From NCBI RefSeq assembly GCF_014773225.1, contig NZ_JACXAJ010000004.1, positions 1-64,000 on the forward strand: a stretch of 64,000 nucleotides of DNA, written 5' to 3'. This DNA is from Pontibacter aquaedesilientis (GTDB lineage Bacteria; Bacteroidota; Bacteroidia; Cytophagales; Hymenobacteraceae). This document shows, in pieces, positions 43,714 through 52,431 of the stretch. How positions within the stretch are numbered: position 1 is the stretch's first letter; each line of letters opens with the position of its first letter. The position numbers and the translations under genes are program-made. The notes beneath the pieces are model-generated. The model made no database searches. It worked only from the letters and a program-made list of their open reading frames with translations, and had not been told where the DNA came from.

Positions 43714-43754
43714 CAAACAGGCCGGCCGCTCACCAGTAGCAGTCGGCCTGTTTG
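43714..43754 (+). terminator. Rho-independent terminator
   Basis: CAAACAGGCCG (43714-43724) pairs with CGGCCTGTTTG (43744-43754), followed by TTTTTT. Confidence 0.85.
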
Positions 43755-43895
43755 TTTTTTGCCCCAATTCAGGGCTTTATCGTGTGTTAGTCCTGTTTTT
43801 TTAGTACAGGTCAGCATTGTGGATAACCCCTAAAATCGTGGATAAAAATATACCGCGCCGGGCGTGGAACATCCTGCTTTCTGAACAAAAAAATG

Positions 43896-43903
43896 TATCT
43901 TTG
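43896..43903 (+). promoter_or_regulatory. -7 promoter box of the MBL hydrolase/parAB operon
   Basis: TATCTTTG matches TAnnTTTG. It lies 49 nt before ATG 43952, supporting that start against the upstream ATG at 43817. Confidence 0.65.
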
Positions 43904-43951
43904 TGGAAGTTCTATACCTTAAATGGGCAAACCAACGATATTCTGAAAACG

Positions 43952-44632
43952 ATGGAAATAACGTACTACGGACAGTCCTGCTTCCTTTTCAAGATCGGCG
44001 AACACCGCATTCTTTTCGATCCGTTCATCTCTCCCAACGAGCTGGCCTCCCATATTGATGTGGACAGTATCCAGGCAGAGTATATCCTGCTTTCGCATGG
44101 TCACCAGGACCACGTGCATGATGCGGAACGCATTGCCAAGAATAATTTCGCCACCATCGTGGCCTCATTTGAGATCGCGAGTTGGTATGAGGACAAAGGG
44201 ATAGTGAGTACCCACCCCATGAACATCGGCGGTAAGGTAACCCTGCCATTTGGTACTGTGAAGATGGTGAACGCCGTGCATTCGAGCGTGCTGCCGGATG
44301 GTACGTATGCAGGCGTTGCAGCCGGATTTGTGGTAGAAACAGAAAACAAGACATTTTACTTTGCCGGCGATACGGCCCTTACCTACGACATGAAGCTGAT
44401 TCCGGAGCAGTTTGATCTGGATTTTGCCCTGTTGCCGATCGGTGATAACTTCACCATGGACATCCACGATGCCCTGGTGGCGGCTGATTTTGTGCAGGTA
44501 GACAAGGTGATCGGCATGCACTACGATACTTTCCCTTACATCCAGATAGATCAGGAGGAGGTAATGGAAGTGGCGCAGATGGCCGGCAAAGAACTAATAT
44601 TGATGGAGATAGGTCAGACTATAAACCTATAA
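43952..44632 (+). CDS. Metal-dependent hydrolase (MBL fold, UPF0173 type)
   Basis: 226 aa from MEITYYGQSCFLF. Metal-binding SHGHQDHVHD holds the HxHxDH motif (His 49, His 51, Asp 53, His 54). YFAGDTALTYDMKLI carries the later Asp, and IGMHYDTFPYIQID the last His. These cytoplasmic MBL proteins resemble the UlaG/UPF0173 group; the substrate is not known. The frame could begin at 43817, but the promoter lies within that extension. parA starts 7 nt after the stop. Confidence 0.9.
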   Translation: MEITYYGQSCFLFKIGEHRILFDPFISPNELASHIDVDSIQAEYILLSHGHQDHVHDAERIAKNNFATIVASFEIASWYEDKGIVSTHPMNIGGKVTLPFGTVKMVNAVHSSVLPDGTYAGVAAGFVVETENKTFYFAGDTALTYDMKLIPEQFDLDFALLPIGDNFTMDIHDALVAADFVQVDKVIGMHYDTFPYIQIDQEEVMEVAQMAGKELILMEIGQTINL

Positions 44633-44639
44633 TTTTTAG

Positions 44640-45422
44640 ATGGGAAAGATAATAGCGGTTGCAAATCAAAAGGGTGGCGTAGGCAAGACCACCACAGCCA
44701 TAAACCTGGCTGCGAGCCTGGCAGCCCTCGAATATAAGACGTTGCTGGTAGACGCAGACCCGCAGGCGAACGCCACATCGGGCCTCGGCTTCGACCCTGC
44801 CAGCATCACGACCAGCATTTACGAATGCATGGTGGAGGATGTGAAAATACAAGACATCATCCTGAACTCGCCCAACATTGAGTTTTTGGACCTGATACCG
44901 TCGCACATCGACCTGGTGGGCGCGGAGGTGGAGATGATCAACGTGCCAAACCGGGAGGAGAAAATGCGCGAAGCGCTGGCTCCGCTCAAAGAGGTGTACG
45001 ACTTCATCATCATCGACTGCTCCCCTTCCCTTGGTCTGATCACGGTGAACTCGCTGACGGCGGCAGACTCTGTGGTGATTCCGGTGCAGTGCGAGTATTT
45101 CGCTCTGGAGGGTTTGGGCAAGCTCCTGAACACGATCAAAATCATACAGTCGCGCCTGAACACAGAGCTTGCCATCGAAGGGATACTCCTGACGATGTAC
45201 GACGTGCGCCTGCGTTTGAGCAACCAGGTGGTGGAAGAGGTGAAAACGCACTTCCAGCAGATGGTGTTCGATACCATTATACCTAGAAACGTGAAGTTGA
45301 GCGAGTCCCCGAGCTTCGGTATACCTGCCATTCTGCATGATGCAGAAAGCAAGGGTGCTGTCAGCTACCTGAACCTCGCCCGTGAGATTGCAGAGAAGAA
45401 CAGCGTTGCGCTGGCGAAATAA
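44640..45422 (+). CDS. parA: Chromosome-partitioning ATPase ParA/Soj
   Basis: 260 aa. Deviant Walker [18 protein letters not shown] (residues 9-25), Walker A' [14 protein letters not shown], Walker [17 protein letters not shown]. It moves ParB-bound origins along the nucleoid through ATP-dependent dimerisation. It precedes parB by 12 nt in an operon continuing to dapB and lepB, a common order in this phylum. Confidence 0.95.
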   Translation: MGKIIAVANQKGGVGKTTTAINLAASLAALEYKTLLVDADPQANATSGLGFDPASITTSIYECMVEDVKIQDIILNSPNIEFLDLIPSHIDLVGAEVEMINVPNREEKMREALAPLKEVYDFIIIDCSPSLGLITVNSLTAADSVVIPVQCEYFALEGLGKLLNTIKIIQSRLNTELAIEGILLTMYDVRLRLSNQVVEEVKTHFQQMVFDTIIPRNVKLSESPSFGIPAILHDAESKGAVSYLNLAREIAEKNSVALAK

Positions 45423-45434
45423 CATTACGAATAC

Positions 45435-46346
45435 ATGTCCGACAAAAAATCAGTACCAGCACGCAAAGGTGGCCTCGGCAGAGGCCTGGGCTCTCTTTTG
45501 GAGGGTAACAAGTACACCGGTAAAACTGAGTCTTCCACACTTAACGAAGTCAATACCATCGCAGATATAGCCATTGACCACATCCAGACGAACCCCTACC
45601 AGCCGCGTACGCACTTTGACCAGACGGCGCTGGAGGAACTGGCTGAGTCTATCCGCATACAGGGCATCATACAGCCTATTACCGTTCGTCAGCTCGACCA
45701 GCACACTTACCAGCTGATATCGGGTGAGCGCCGTTACCAGGCCGCCAAAATGGCCGGTCTGACGACCATACCTGCCTACATACGCAAGGCCGACGACCAG
45801 CAAATGCTGGAGATGGCCCTGATCGAGAACATTCAGCGCGAAAACCTGAATGCGATCGAAATTGCCCTCTCCTACCAGCGTTTGCTCACAGAGTGTAGCC
45901 TGAAGCAGGAGGAACTGGGCGACCGCGTGGGCAAGAAGCGTACGACGGTAACCAATTACCTGCGCCTGCTCAAATTGCCGCCCGATATCCAGATCGCCCT
46001 GCGCGACAACGTGATCAGCATGGGCCATGCCCGCGCACTTATCAACATCGACACGATCGAGAAGCAGCTGGAGATCTTTAAGAAGGTAGTGGCAGAGGAA
46101 CTGTCGGTGCGCAAGGTAGAGGAACTGGTTCGCAATGTGCAGAATGCCGGCAAAAAGCCAGATCCGCAACAAAAACTGGTGTTCAACAAGTATGATGAAG
46201 AATTGAAGGGTGTCGAGACGCGCTTGTCATCCCAGTTCGGCACCAAGATTATGGTAAAGGCCAACAACGACGGCAAGGGTGAGATCAAGATTCCGTTTGT
46301 GTCGGTGGAGGAACTGAACCGTATACTGGAAATACTTAACTACTAA
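45435..46346 (+). CDS. parB: Chromosome-partitioning protein ParB
   Basis: 303 aa. N-terminal KGGLGRGLGSLLEG (ParA-stimulating peptide), CTP-binding domain with NPYQPRTHFD, SIRIQGIIQPITVR and SGERRYQAAKMAG (about 96-109), helix-turn-helix LKQEELGDRVGKKRTTVTNYLRLLKL, and a C-terminal dimer domain. It binds parS and loads SMC. I found no convincing parS in the window. Confidence 0.95.
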   Translation: MSDKKSVPARKGGLGRGLGSLLEGNKYTGKTESSTLNEVNTIADIAIDHIQTNPYQPRTHFDQTALEELAESIRIQGIIQPITVRQLDQHTYQLISGERRYQAAKMAGLTTIPAYIRKADDQQMLEMALIENIQRENLNAIEIALSYQRLLTECSLKQEELGDRVGKKRTTVTNYLRLLKLPPDIQIALRDNVISMGHARALINIDTIEKQLEIFKKVVAEELSVRKVEELVRNVQNAGKKPDPQQKLVFNKYDEELKGVETRLSSQFGTKIMVKANNDGKGEIKIPFVSVEELNRILEILNY

Positions 46347-46354
46347 GGTATAGC

Positions 46355-47005
46355 ATGAGGTTAGCGCCAGGCATTGTGATTTTGTTGATGGGACTGTCAT
46401 TTCAGTTCCTGTCACTGGAAGCGCACGGACAGGAGATCACCGCTGGACCGGACTCGGTGCTGGTGCTCACCCCTGAAGCAGATACCGTAGCCCAGGAAAA
46501 GCAATTCTTCCTGAGCGGGTTCAAAAACCTGGGCCGGCCGGGCCGCGCTGCCCTGTTTTCAGCGGCTATACCCGGACTAGGCCAGGTATACAACGGTGCC
46601 TGGTGGAAAGTACCCATCATTTACGCCACTGGTGGCGTGCTGGGCTACTTCATCATCGATAACAACAACAAGTACCAGGACTTTAGGGTGGCTTTGAACG
46701 CACGTAACCGCGACTCAAGTGATGTATATGTGAACAGTCTGATTTATGGAATACAGCGCTCTAACGGCACCCAGAACCTGCGTTACAGCCGCGACTTTTA
46801 TCGCCGTAACCGTGACCTGACCATCATCCTATCTGTCGTGGCCTATACCATGCAGATAGCCGAAGCCTACGTGCATGCGCACCTGCGGGAATTTGATGTG
46901 AGTGAAAACCTGACGCTACGCGTGCAACCCGATCTTTTCCGGACACCGGCCAGCAACGGCATGACCCCGGGCCTCACCCTGACTTTATATACCAGAACCA
47001 AATGA
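46355..47005 (+). CDS. DUF5683-domain membrane protein
   Basis: 216 aa. Signal-like N-terminus, then GRPGRAALFSAAIPGLGQVYNGAWWKVPIIYATGGVLGYFI (about 62-102), the typical DUF5683 start (two amphipathic/hydrophobic segments with PGxGQxYNxxxWKxP). Conserved in Bacteroidota between parB and dapB. Function unknown; envelope role assumed. Its stop overlaps the dapB start by 4 nt (ATGA), so translation is coupled. Confidence 0.85.
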   Translation: MRLAPGIVILLMGLSFQFLSLEAHGQEITAGPDSVLVLTPEADTVAQEKQFFLSGFKNLGRPGRAALFSAAIPGLGQVYNGAWWKVPIIYATGGVLGYFIIDNNNKYQDFRVALNARNRDSSDVYVNSLIYGIQRSNGTQNLRYSRDFYRRNRDLTIILSVVAYTMQIAEAYVHAHLREFDVSENLTLRVQPDLFRTPASNGMTPGLTLTLYTRTK

Positions 47006-47718
47006 GAATCCTACTGATAGGCTATGGCAAGATGGGCAAAACCATTGAGCAGATGGCCCTTGCCAAAGGCCACCAGATAGCCGGTACTATTGACCATACC
47101 AATGCCGACACACTGAGCAGCTATACCCCTGAGAACACGGACGTAGCCATTGAGTTTACCCATCCGGAAGCTGCTTTCGGCAATATTTCCTATTGCCTGA
47201 CGCAAGGTATACCGGTTGTTTCTGGTTCCACGGGCTGGCTGGACAGTTATAGCGACGCCGTACAGTTGTGCCTTCAAAATAAGGGCGCTTTCTTCTATGC
47301 TTCCAATTATAGTGTGGGCGTTAACTTATTTTTCCATTTTAACGAATATATTGCCAGTAAAATGCAGGCCTATAAGGAGTACCAGGTATCGATCCGCGAG
47401 ATCCACCACCTCCAGAAGGTCGACAAGCCTAGTGGCACGGGCATCACCACCGCCGAAGGTATACTGGCCAGCTTCCCTGACCTGACAGGCTGGGCGGCTG
47501 ATGACGATTCGGACAATGCGAAGCTGAATATCATTTCGGAGCGTGAGCCGGATGTGGTGGGAACCCACATCGTGACCTACGAATCGGAAGTGGACAAAAT
47601 AGAACTGGGCCACATTGCCCACAGCCGGGCCGGATTTGCCGAAGGCGCCTTGATGGCTGCCGAGTGGCTTCAAGGCCGCGAGGGTGTGTACGGCATGAAA
47701 GACATGCTCAACCTATAG
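47002..47718 (+). CDS. dapB: 4-Hydroxy-tetrahydrodipicolinate reductase
   Basis: 238 aa. N-terminal Rossmann segment ILLIGYGKMGKTIEQMA, NAD(P)-contact VVSGSTGWLDS, and the catalytic region REIHHLQKVDKPSGTGITTAEGI, with the His/Lys of the family. It reduces the cyclic intermediate of lysine/diaminopimelate synthesis. Cytoplasmic homotetramer. The N-terminal loop is GYGKMG rather than the GxxGxMG of Proteobacteria, as usual for this phylum. Confidence 0.95.
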   Translation: MRILLIGYGKMGKTIEQMALAKGHQIAGTIDHTNADTLSSYTPENTDVAIEFTHPEAAFGNISYCLTQGIPVVSGSTGWLDSYSDAVQLCLQNKGAFFYASNYSVGVNLFFHFNEYIASKMQAYKEYQVSIREIHHLQKVDKPSGTGITTAEGILASFPDLTGWAADDDSDNAKLNIISEREPDVVGTHIVTYESEVDKIELGHIAHSRAGFAEGALMAAEWLQGREGVYGMKDMLNL

Positions 47719-47736
47719 TAACATAACGCTTTATAC

Positions 47737-48837
47737 ATGAAAGTAAAGTTTTGGGAAAAGAAGCCCGCTAACAAGGCCCCTAAAAAGAAAAAGAGCTTTG
47801 CACGTGAGTGGGGCGATGCTATCCTGTTTGCCGTTATAGCGGCCAGTTTGATACGTTGGGCTACTTTTGAGGCCTATACCATCCCGACTCCTTCGATGGA
47901 GAAGTCGCTGTTGGTGGGCGATTTCCTGTTTGTGAGCAAGCTACACTACGGTCCGCGCACGCCAATCACGCCGCTGCAGGTTCCGCTCACGCACCAGACC
48001 ATCTGGGGCACCAATATCCCCTCCTATTCCGACGCCATCCAATTGAAGTCTTACCGTCTGCCAGGCTTTTCGGAAGTTCAGCGTAACGACGTGGTGGTGT
48101 TTAATTACCCACCGGAAGAGCACCATCCGGCTGATCTGCGCACCAACTACATTAAGCGCTGTATCGGCATCGCCGGCGACTCCATCGAGATCCGCGACAT
48201 GCAGGTATACATTAACGGAAAACCAGCTGAGAACCCGGGTAAAATGCAGTATAAGTACTTCCTCTCCACAGACCAGCGACTGGCTGAGAAGTTCTTCCTG
48301 GAGCGTGACATCACCGATGTGATTCAGTGGCAGGGCGGTTATATCGTGGACACCTCTCCTGAAAAAGCCAAGGAGCTTGCTTCACTTGACTTCATTAAAG
48401 AAGCCATGCTGCTGAAAGACGAAGCCGGAAAAGCAGACGCAGAGGTTTTCCCGCATGTGCCAAGTAAGTATGAGTGGAATAAAGACAACTTTGGTCCGCT
48501 TTACATCCCGAAAGAGGGTGTGACAGTGGCCATTACCCCGGAAACGCTACCTTTCTATGAGAAAGTGATCACAGGGTATGAGCATAATGAAAACGCCGAG
48601 GTGCGTGATGGTAAGCTATACCTGGATGGCGCCGAGGCCACGTCTTATACCTTTAAGCAGGACTACTACTTCATGATGGGTGACAACCGCCACAACTCCC
48701 TCGACTCCCGTTACTGGGGCTTCGTACCCGCCGACCACATCGTGGGCAAGGCTGTCCTCATTTGGATGTCCACCGACCCATACGGCGGCTTCCTCGACAA
48801 GATCCGATGGAGCCGACTGTTTAAGTCGATTGAGTAA
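47737..48837 (+). CDS. lepB: Signal peptidase I
   Basis: 366 aa. One membrane segment near residues 24-40. The catalytic Ser is in TIPTPSMEKSLLVGDFLFVSKLHYG and the catalytic Lys in NYIKRCIGIAGDSIEI; the C-terminal box is MMGDNRHNSLDSRYWGFVP. A long insert (about 150-255) between the Lys box and the C-terminal box is typical of Bacteroidota LepB. It cleaves signal peptides of exported proteins. Last gene of the operon; a terminator follows. Confidence 0.95.
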   Translation: MKVKFWEKKPANKAPKKKKSFAREWGDAILFAVIAASLIRWATFEAYTIPTPSMEKSLLVGDFLFVSKLHYGPRTPITPLQVPLTHQTIWGTNIPSYSDAIQLKSYRLPGFSEVQRNDVVVFNYPPEEHHPADLRTNYIKRCIGIAGDSIEIRDMQVYINGKPAENPGKMQYKYFLSTDQRLAEKFFLERDITDVIQWQGGYIVDTSPEKAKELASLDFIKEAMLLKDEAGKADAEVFPHVPSKYEWNKDNFGPLYIPKEGVTVAITPETLPFYEKVITGYEHNENAEVRDGKLYLDGAEATSYTFKQDYYFMMGDNRHNSLDSRYWGFVPADHIVGKAVLIWMSTDPYGGFLDKIRWSRLFKSIE

Positions 48838-48858
48838 GGTATAGCAGTATAGAAAATG

Positions 48859-48890
48859 AAACCGCCAGTTCTGAGAGGAGCTGGCGGTTT
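48859..48890 (+). terminator. Rho-independent terminator of the parA-lepB operon
   Basis: AAACCGCCAG (48859-48868) pairs with CTGGCGGTTT (48881-48890) and is followed by TTTTG. It marks the left boundary of the AT-rich insert. Confidence 0.88.
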
Positions 48891-48929
48891 TTTGTTAGGG
48901 AATAATGTTATTAGGTATATAAAATATTT

Positions 48930-48937
48930 TATATTTG
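48930..48937 (+). promoter_or_regulatory. -7 promoter box of the ParB-like/Mrr-like module
   Basis: TATATTTG matches TAnnTTTG, 138 nt before the first gene, leaving a long leader that contains the hairpin at 48993-49023. No -33 TTTG at 19-21 bp was seen. Confidence 0.5.
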
Positions 48938-48992
48938 GTATAATGTATGGCGATTTTTATCTTGGTGAATAAAGTTCAATTCAATGCATAGT

Positions 48993-49023
48993 GCATATAG
49001 CTGGAATAATAATTCCTATATGC
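48993..49023. promoter_or_regulatory. Inverted repeat in the leader of the ParB-like gene
   Basis: GCATATA (48993-48999) pairs with TATATGC (49017-49023); inside it GGAAT (49003-49007) pairs with ATTCC (49012-49016), leaving GCT as a bulge. It could be the binding site of the ParB-like protein, or an RNA hairpin. Confidence 0.4.
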
Positions 49024-49074
49024 GAATTGCTAGCAGAAACCTTAACAGGATATTTAAAACATAGAAATTAAAAT

Positions 49075-50178
49075 ATGAAATTAGAAAAAGTAACAGTCGC
49101 AATTGAAAATTTATTACTTGACCCAAATAATCCAAGATTTGCAGATATTTCAGATGACGTTTTAAATATTGACAAATCAAGGTTCGCCGAGCCTACAATT
49201 CAGGCAGCTGCTTACGAAAAAATGACAAATCCAAAGTTTGACGTTATAACTCTAGCAAACTCAATTGCGACAGTTGGTTTTGTCCCCGTTGACAATATCG
49301 TGGTTGGCAAACTAAACGATAATCAATATTATGTAATCGAGGGTAATAGAAGAACAACTGCAATTAAATACTTGCTAAAACAACATTCTTTAGGTCAAAC
49401 AACCTTAAGCAATGACAAAATTGAAAAATTAAAAACGGTAGATATTTTAGTTGTAGATGATTCCGAAAATGCGACAGAATATGTCGGTATGATAATACAA
49501 GGTATTAGAAATGTTAGTGGCATTAAAGAATGGGATGCTTTTCAAAAAGCCCAATTTATCAATGATATGATTGACAAAGGAAAACAACCTGGCGAAATTT
49601 CAAGAACTATCGGAATGTCTGTAAAAGAAATAAACAGATACTACAAAACTTACAGCGTTATGTTGCAATTCAGAACTGACGAAGAATATGCTGGAAAATG
49701 GAAACCAAGTTATTTTAGTCACTTTGATGAAGTTCTTAAAAAACCTGCTCTAAGGACATTTTTTGATTTCAACGATGAAACTTTCAGATTTGATAATATT
49801 ACTAATCTTAAAAGGTTCTACGAATGGATTGTGCCTGACGAAGAAGGTAAAGCAACAATAAGCGACGCTCATAATGTTAGGCGGTTATCAGAATTAATTC
49901 ATGATAAAACAGCATTAAACTATCTTGATGACAGAAATTTAGATAAAGCAGTTAATTATATAAATCAAAAATATTTTAATCAAAATAAAATAACAGCTTC
50001 TGAATGCCTGAACAAAATAAATTCAGCTATTAGTGCATTTAAAAACATACTTGCGGAAGGCTTGGAGAAAGAACTAAGTGAAGAGGAATTTAGTGAGCTG
50101 AAAGCAGGTATAGAGAGTATGAATGAGAACTATAAAAGGGTTGAAACTTTAAAAAATAATGGACATAAATCTGTTTGA
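49075..50178 (+). CDS. ParB/sulfiredoxin-fold protein, 367 aa (defence-module candidate)
   Basis: The N-terminal domain (about 1-130) has ParB/Srx features: LLLDPNNPRF (13-22), DVITLANSIATVGFVPVDNIVV (56-77), and YVIEGNRRTTAIKYLL (86-101), the equivalent of ParB GERR. A helix-turn-helix-like part follows (about 157-196: FQKAQFINDMIDKGKQPGEISRTIG...INRYYKTY). The C-terminal half is helical and unassigned. Codon use is strongly AT-rich against the flanking genes, a sign of transfer. It overlaps the next gene by 20 nt. It may act as a DNA-binding or nucleotide-hydrolysing partner of the downstream endonuclease. Confidence 0.78.
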   Translation: MKLEKVTVAIENLLLDPNNPRFADISDDVLNIDKSRFAEPTIQAAAYEKMTNPKFDVITLANSIATVGFVPVDNIVVGKLNDNQYYVIEGNRRTTAIKYLLKQHSLGQTTLSNDKIEKLKTVDILVVDDSENATEYVGMIIQGIRNVSGIKEWDAFQKAQFINDMIDKGKQPGEISRTIGMSVKEINRYYKTYSVMLQFRTDEEYAGKWKPSYFSHFDEVLKKPALRTFFDFNDETFRFDNITNLKRFYEWIVPDEEGKATISDAHNVRRLSELIHDKTALNYLDDRNLDKAVNYINQKYFNQNKITASECLNKINSAISAFKNILAEGLEKELSEEEFSELKAGIESMNENYKRVETLKNNGHKSV

Positions 50179-50881
50179 AATAATGTTCAGATGTAAAAGG
50201 CATACAAAAGTGAACACTGAACAATGCCTAACAGAATATTACAAGACAAAAGGATTTAATATTTTCAAATCTGCTGAATACGCGCAGAGTAACATTTTAA
50301 ATTTTGTTGAATTTGCAAACCGTAACATTCTAGAGGCCAAAAAAAGTAACACATCTTTTTTGTTTTCAAACGTTACAAAAGACATTGTTGAAGTTAATAC
50401 CGAATATTACATAATAAAAGAAATTCATAAAAAGTTATTAGCGATGGAATGGAGAGATTTTGAATTTCTCTCATCGACAATCTTAGAATTTTGTTTTGGT
50501 GCATTTGACGTTAAAACAAGTCAAGCTTCTTCTGATGGTGGTGTAGATTTTGAAGGAAAATTACCAGTTTATTCAACATTAGCGAAAGACTTGTACGGTA
50601 TAATTGAAGTTTACGGACAATCAAAAAAATATACTGGTAATGTCGGTATTTATGACATTAAATCTTTTGTAGCTTTTGCAAATAGCAAAAAGAGAAATTA
50701 TGTTCACCCTGCTCAACTATTTATGTATTTCACTACATCTGATTTTGCAAATAACTCAGTAAAGGAATTAGCTGAAAATGGTTTTATCGGACTTTCTGGT
50801 TTTCAACTTGCGACACTAATCTATAAACACAAACAAATATTAACTGACAAATCAGAAATAATAAATGAAATAATTAATTAA
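50159..50881 (+). CDS. Mrr-like restriction endonuclease fold protein, 240 aa
   Basis: Residues about 97-172 match the Mrr-type PD-(D/E)XK core: WRDFEFLSSTILEFCFGAFDV, then SSDGGVDFEG with Asp 130, then IIEVYGQSKKYTGNVGIYDIKSFVAF, where Gln 154-x-Lys 156 takes the place of the (E/Q)xK pair. The N-terminal 95 residues are unassigned and may form a recognition region; YVHPAQLFMYFTTSDFANNSVKELAENGFIGLSG follows the core as in Mrr-type enzymes. It starts inside the ParB-like gene, so the two are translated together. Cleavage of modified or foreign DNA is inferred. Confidence 0.78.
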   Translation: MDINLFEIMFRCKRHTKVNTEQCLTEYYKTKGFNIFKSAEYAQSNILNFVEFANRNILEAKKSNTSFLFSNVTKDIVEVNTEYYIIKEIHKKLLAMEWRDFEFLSSTILEFCFGAFDVKTSQASSDGGVDFEGKLPVYSTLAKDLYGIIEVYGQSKKYTGNVGIYDIKSFVAFANSKKRNYVHPAQLFMYFTTSDFANNSVKELAENGFIGLSGFQLATLIYKHKQILTDKSEIINEIIN

Positions 50882-50905
50882 AAAAATGCTGATAACACAT
50901 TTTTT
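50881..50905 (+). terminator. Weak terminator after the Mrr-like gene
   Basis: AAAAAATG (50881-50888) pairs with CATTTTTT (50898-50905). AT-only stem, so moderate confidence. The rest of the gap to 51066 shows no gene. Confidence 0.5.
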
Positions 50906-51066
50906 GCGTCAGTCCGACAAAGTAAAGTAATTTCCTTCGTTGGCGCTGCAAAAGGCCAAAAGTATTAGGCCGAACGCAAAGCCTGAATACCGTCATATCT
51001 CTATTCATACTACATCCATTAAATTAATAATAATTTTCTTTTCTCCAAGCAACTACTACACCAGCC

Positions 51067-51432
51067 ATGATCACCACCCCCGAGCACAACGAAAGAATAG
51101 CGAAAATGACTTTTGCGTCGGTGTATCCGCACTATCTGGCAAAAGTTGAGAAGAAAGGCCGAACAAAAGAAGAACTGCACCAGGTAATCACGTGGCTGAC
51201 CGGTTTTGACGAAAAGCAACTGCAGGGACTGATGGACGAGAAAGCATCATTCTCCGACTTTTTTTCAAAAGCAAATGTAAATCCGAATGCTCATCTCATA
51301 ACGGGGGTTATATGTGGCTATCGTATTGAGGAAATCGAAAACCCCTTGACGAAACAGGTGAGGTATTTGGACAAACTGGTGGATGAATTGGCAAAAGGAA
51401 AGAAGATGGAGAAAATTCTAAGATCGGTTTAA
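51067..51432 (+). CDS. DUF2200 domain protein
   Basis: 121 aa, entirely within the DUF2200 family pattern: HNERIAKMTFASVYPHYLAKVEKKGRTKEELHQVITWLTGFDE (about 7-49), FFSKANVNPNAHLITGVICGYRIEEIENPLTKQVRYLDKLVDELAKGK (about 66-113). Small soluble protein of unknown function, widespread in bacteria. It lies just right of the AT-rich insert and has normal base composition for the chromosome. Confidence 0.88.
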   Translation: MITTPEHNERIAKMTFASVYPHYLAKVEKKGRTKEELHQVITWLTGFDEKQLQGLMDEKASFSDFFSKANVNPNAHLITGVICGYRIEEIENPLTKQVRYLDKLVDELAKGKKMEKILRSV

Positions 51433-51468
51433 AACGAGCTAACGACCTATAGCACCGCGAATAAAACC

Positions 51469-52239
51469 ATGAAAAAAGCCCTGCTACGCTATACCCTATA
51501 CCTGCTTATCCCCTTTCTTGCCCTCTCCTGCACCAACATCATGAACCAAGAAGCCAGCAAACCCCAGAATGGTCAGCAAGTGATCGAAGCCATGTATAGG
51601 CACTGGGATAATAAGTGGTACCCGAACTTTTCTTTTGACCAGAAAGCGATCTTTTATGAGAACGACCAGGTTAGCCGCGAAGAGGTGTGGCAGGAAATTT
51701 ACAGCTATCCATCGAACCTGCACATCCGTTTCGATGGCTTCGAGACAGGCAACGGCATTATCTATCACCAGGACACGCTCTATACCTTCAAAGCGGGCAA
51801 ACTGCAGAACAAGCAATATTCCATTCACCCACTGGTGCTGCTGAGCTTTGATGTTTACTTCTTCCCTCCCGCCACTACCATCAGCAAAGCGCATGAGCTA
51901 AATTTTGACCTGAGCAAATTCACCGAAACCAAGTGGCAGGGTCACGATACTTATGTGGTGGGTGCAACTGACCTGAATGACAACACCAGCAACCAGTTCT
52001 GGGTAGACAAAGAAAACCTGTACGTGGTGCGCGTGATCACCAACAACAAAGGTATAGCACGCGACGTGGAGATGAACAACTACCGGCTGATCGACGGAAA
52101 CATGGTAGCAACGGAGATCATCTTCAAAAACAACGGCAAGCTATTCCTCCGTGAAGAATACTTCAACATCTCCTTCCCTAAAGAAGTAGATCAAAGCTGG
52201 TTTGATCCGGCAGCTTTTACTGCTGCTAATTGGAAGTAA
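51469..52239 (+). CDS. Lipoprotein with LolA-like architecture, 256 aa
   Basis: The lipobox is ALSC (Cys near 21). The mature part has the strand-rich layout of DUF6503/LolA-LolB-like Bacteroidota lipoproteins: VIEAMYRHWDNKW, VWQEIYSYPSNLHIRFDGFETGNGIIYHQDTLYTFKAGKL, WQGHDTYVVGATDLNDNTSNQFWVDKENLYVVRVI, and MVATEIIFKNNGKLFLREEYFNI. The assignment is by pattern only. Function unknown; lipid or lipoprotein binding is possible. Confidence 0.68.
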   Translation: MKKALLRYTLYLLIPFLALSCTNIMNQEASKPQNGQQVIEAMYRHWDNKWYPNFSFDQKAIFYENDQVSREEVWQEIYSYPSNLHIRFDGFETGNGIIYHQDTLYTFKAGKLQNKQYSIHPLVLLSFDVYFFPPATTISKAHELNFDLSKFTETKWQGHDTYVVGATDLNDNTSNQFWVDKENLYVVRVITNNKGIARDVEMNNYRLIDGNMVATEIIFKNNGKLFLREEYFNISFPKEVDQSWFDPAAFTAANWK

Positions 52240-52249
52240 ATTCAATAAT

Positions 52250-52430
52250 GGCGCGAGCGTCCACGCTCATGTCTACTATAGCGGGGGCCTCTGGCCCAGT
52301 CGAGTCACAGACTCGACATGATAGAGAGACACGGGAATAATTCCCGCGCCAGAGATAATTATAAGAAACAATCCTCCCGTCAAAGACAACTTTCCTCCCC
52401 CTCCTGTTCTTAGGAGGGGGCTGGGGGGAG
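52250..52430. repeat. Cluster of short hairpins between the lipoprotein gene and ung
   Basis: Four tight stems lie in a row: GAGCGT/ACGCTC (52255-52268), GGGCC/GGCCC (52285-52297), GTCGAGT/ACTCGAC (52299-52317), CGGGAA/TTCCCG (52332-52346); a fifth, CCCCTCCT/AGGAGGGG, spans 52398-52419. No gene is in the gap. The last may terminate the convergent genes; similar C-rich/G-rich intergenic repeats are common in this phylum. Confidence 0.75.
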
Positions 52431-52431
52431 G

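Noticed and set aside
43817-43951. 45-residue N-terminal extension of the MBL hydrolase
   Set aside because: A -7 promoter box lies inside it and the conserved protein begins MEITYYG at 43952.
42030-47810. parS-like sites around CACGTG words near parAB (for example 42045 and 47799)
   Set aside because: Only the central CACGTG or part of it matches; the flanking symmetry of parS is missing.
48993-49023. An eleventh attC-like site near the ParB/Mrr module
   Set aside because: The repeat is only 31 nt and lacks the AAC...GTT ends and the second stem of the sites in the array.
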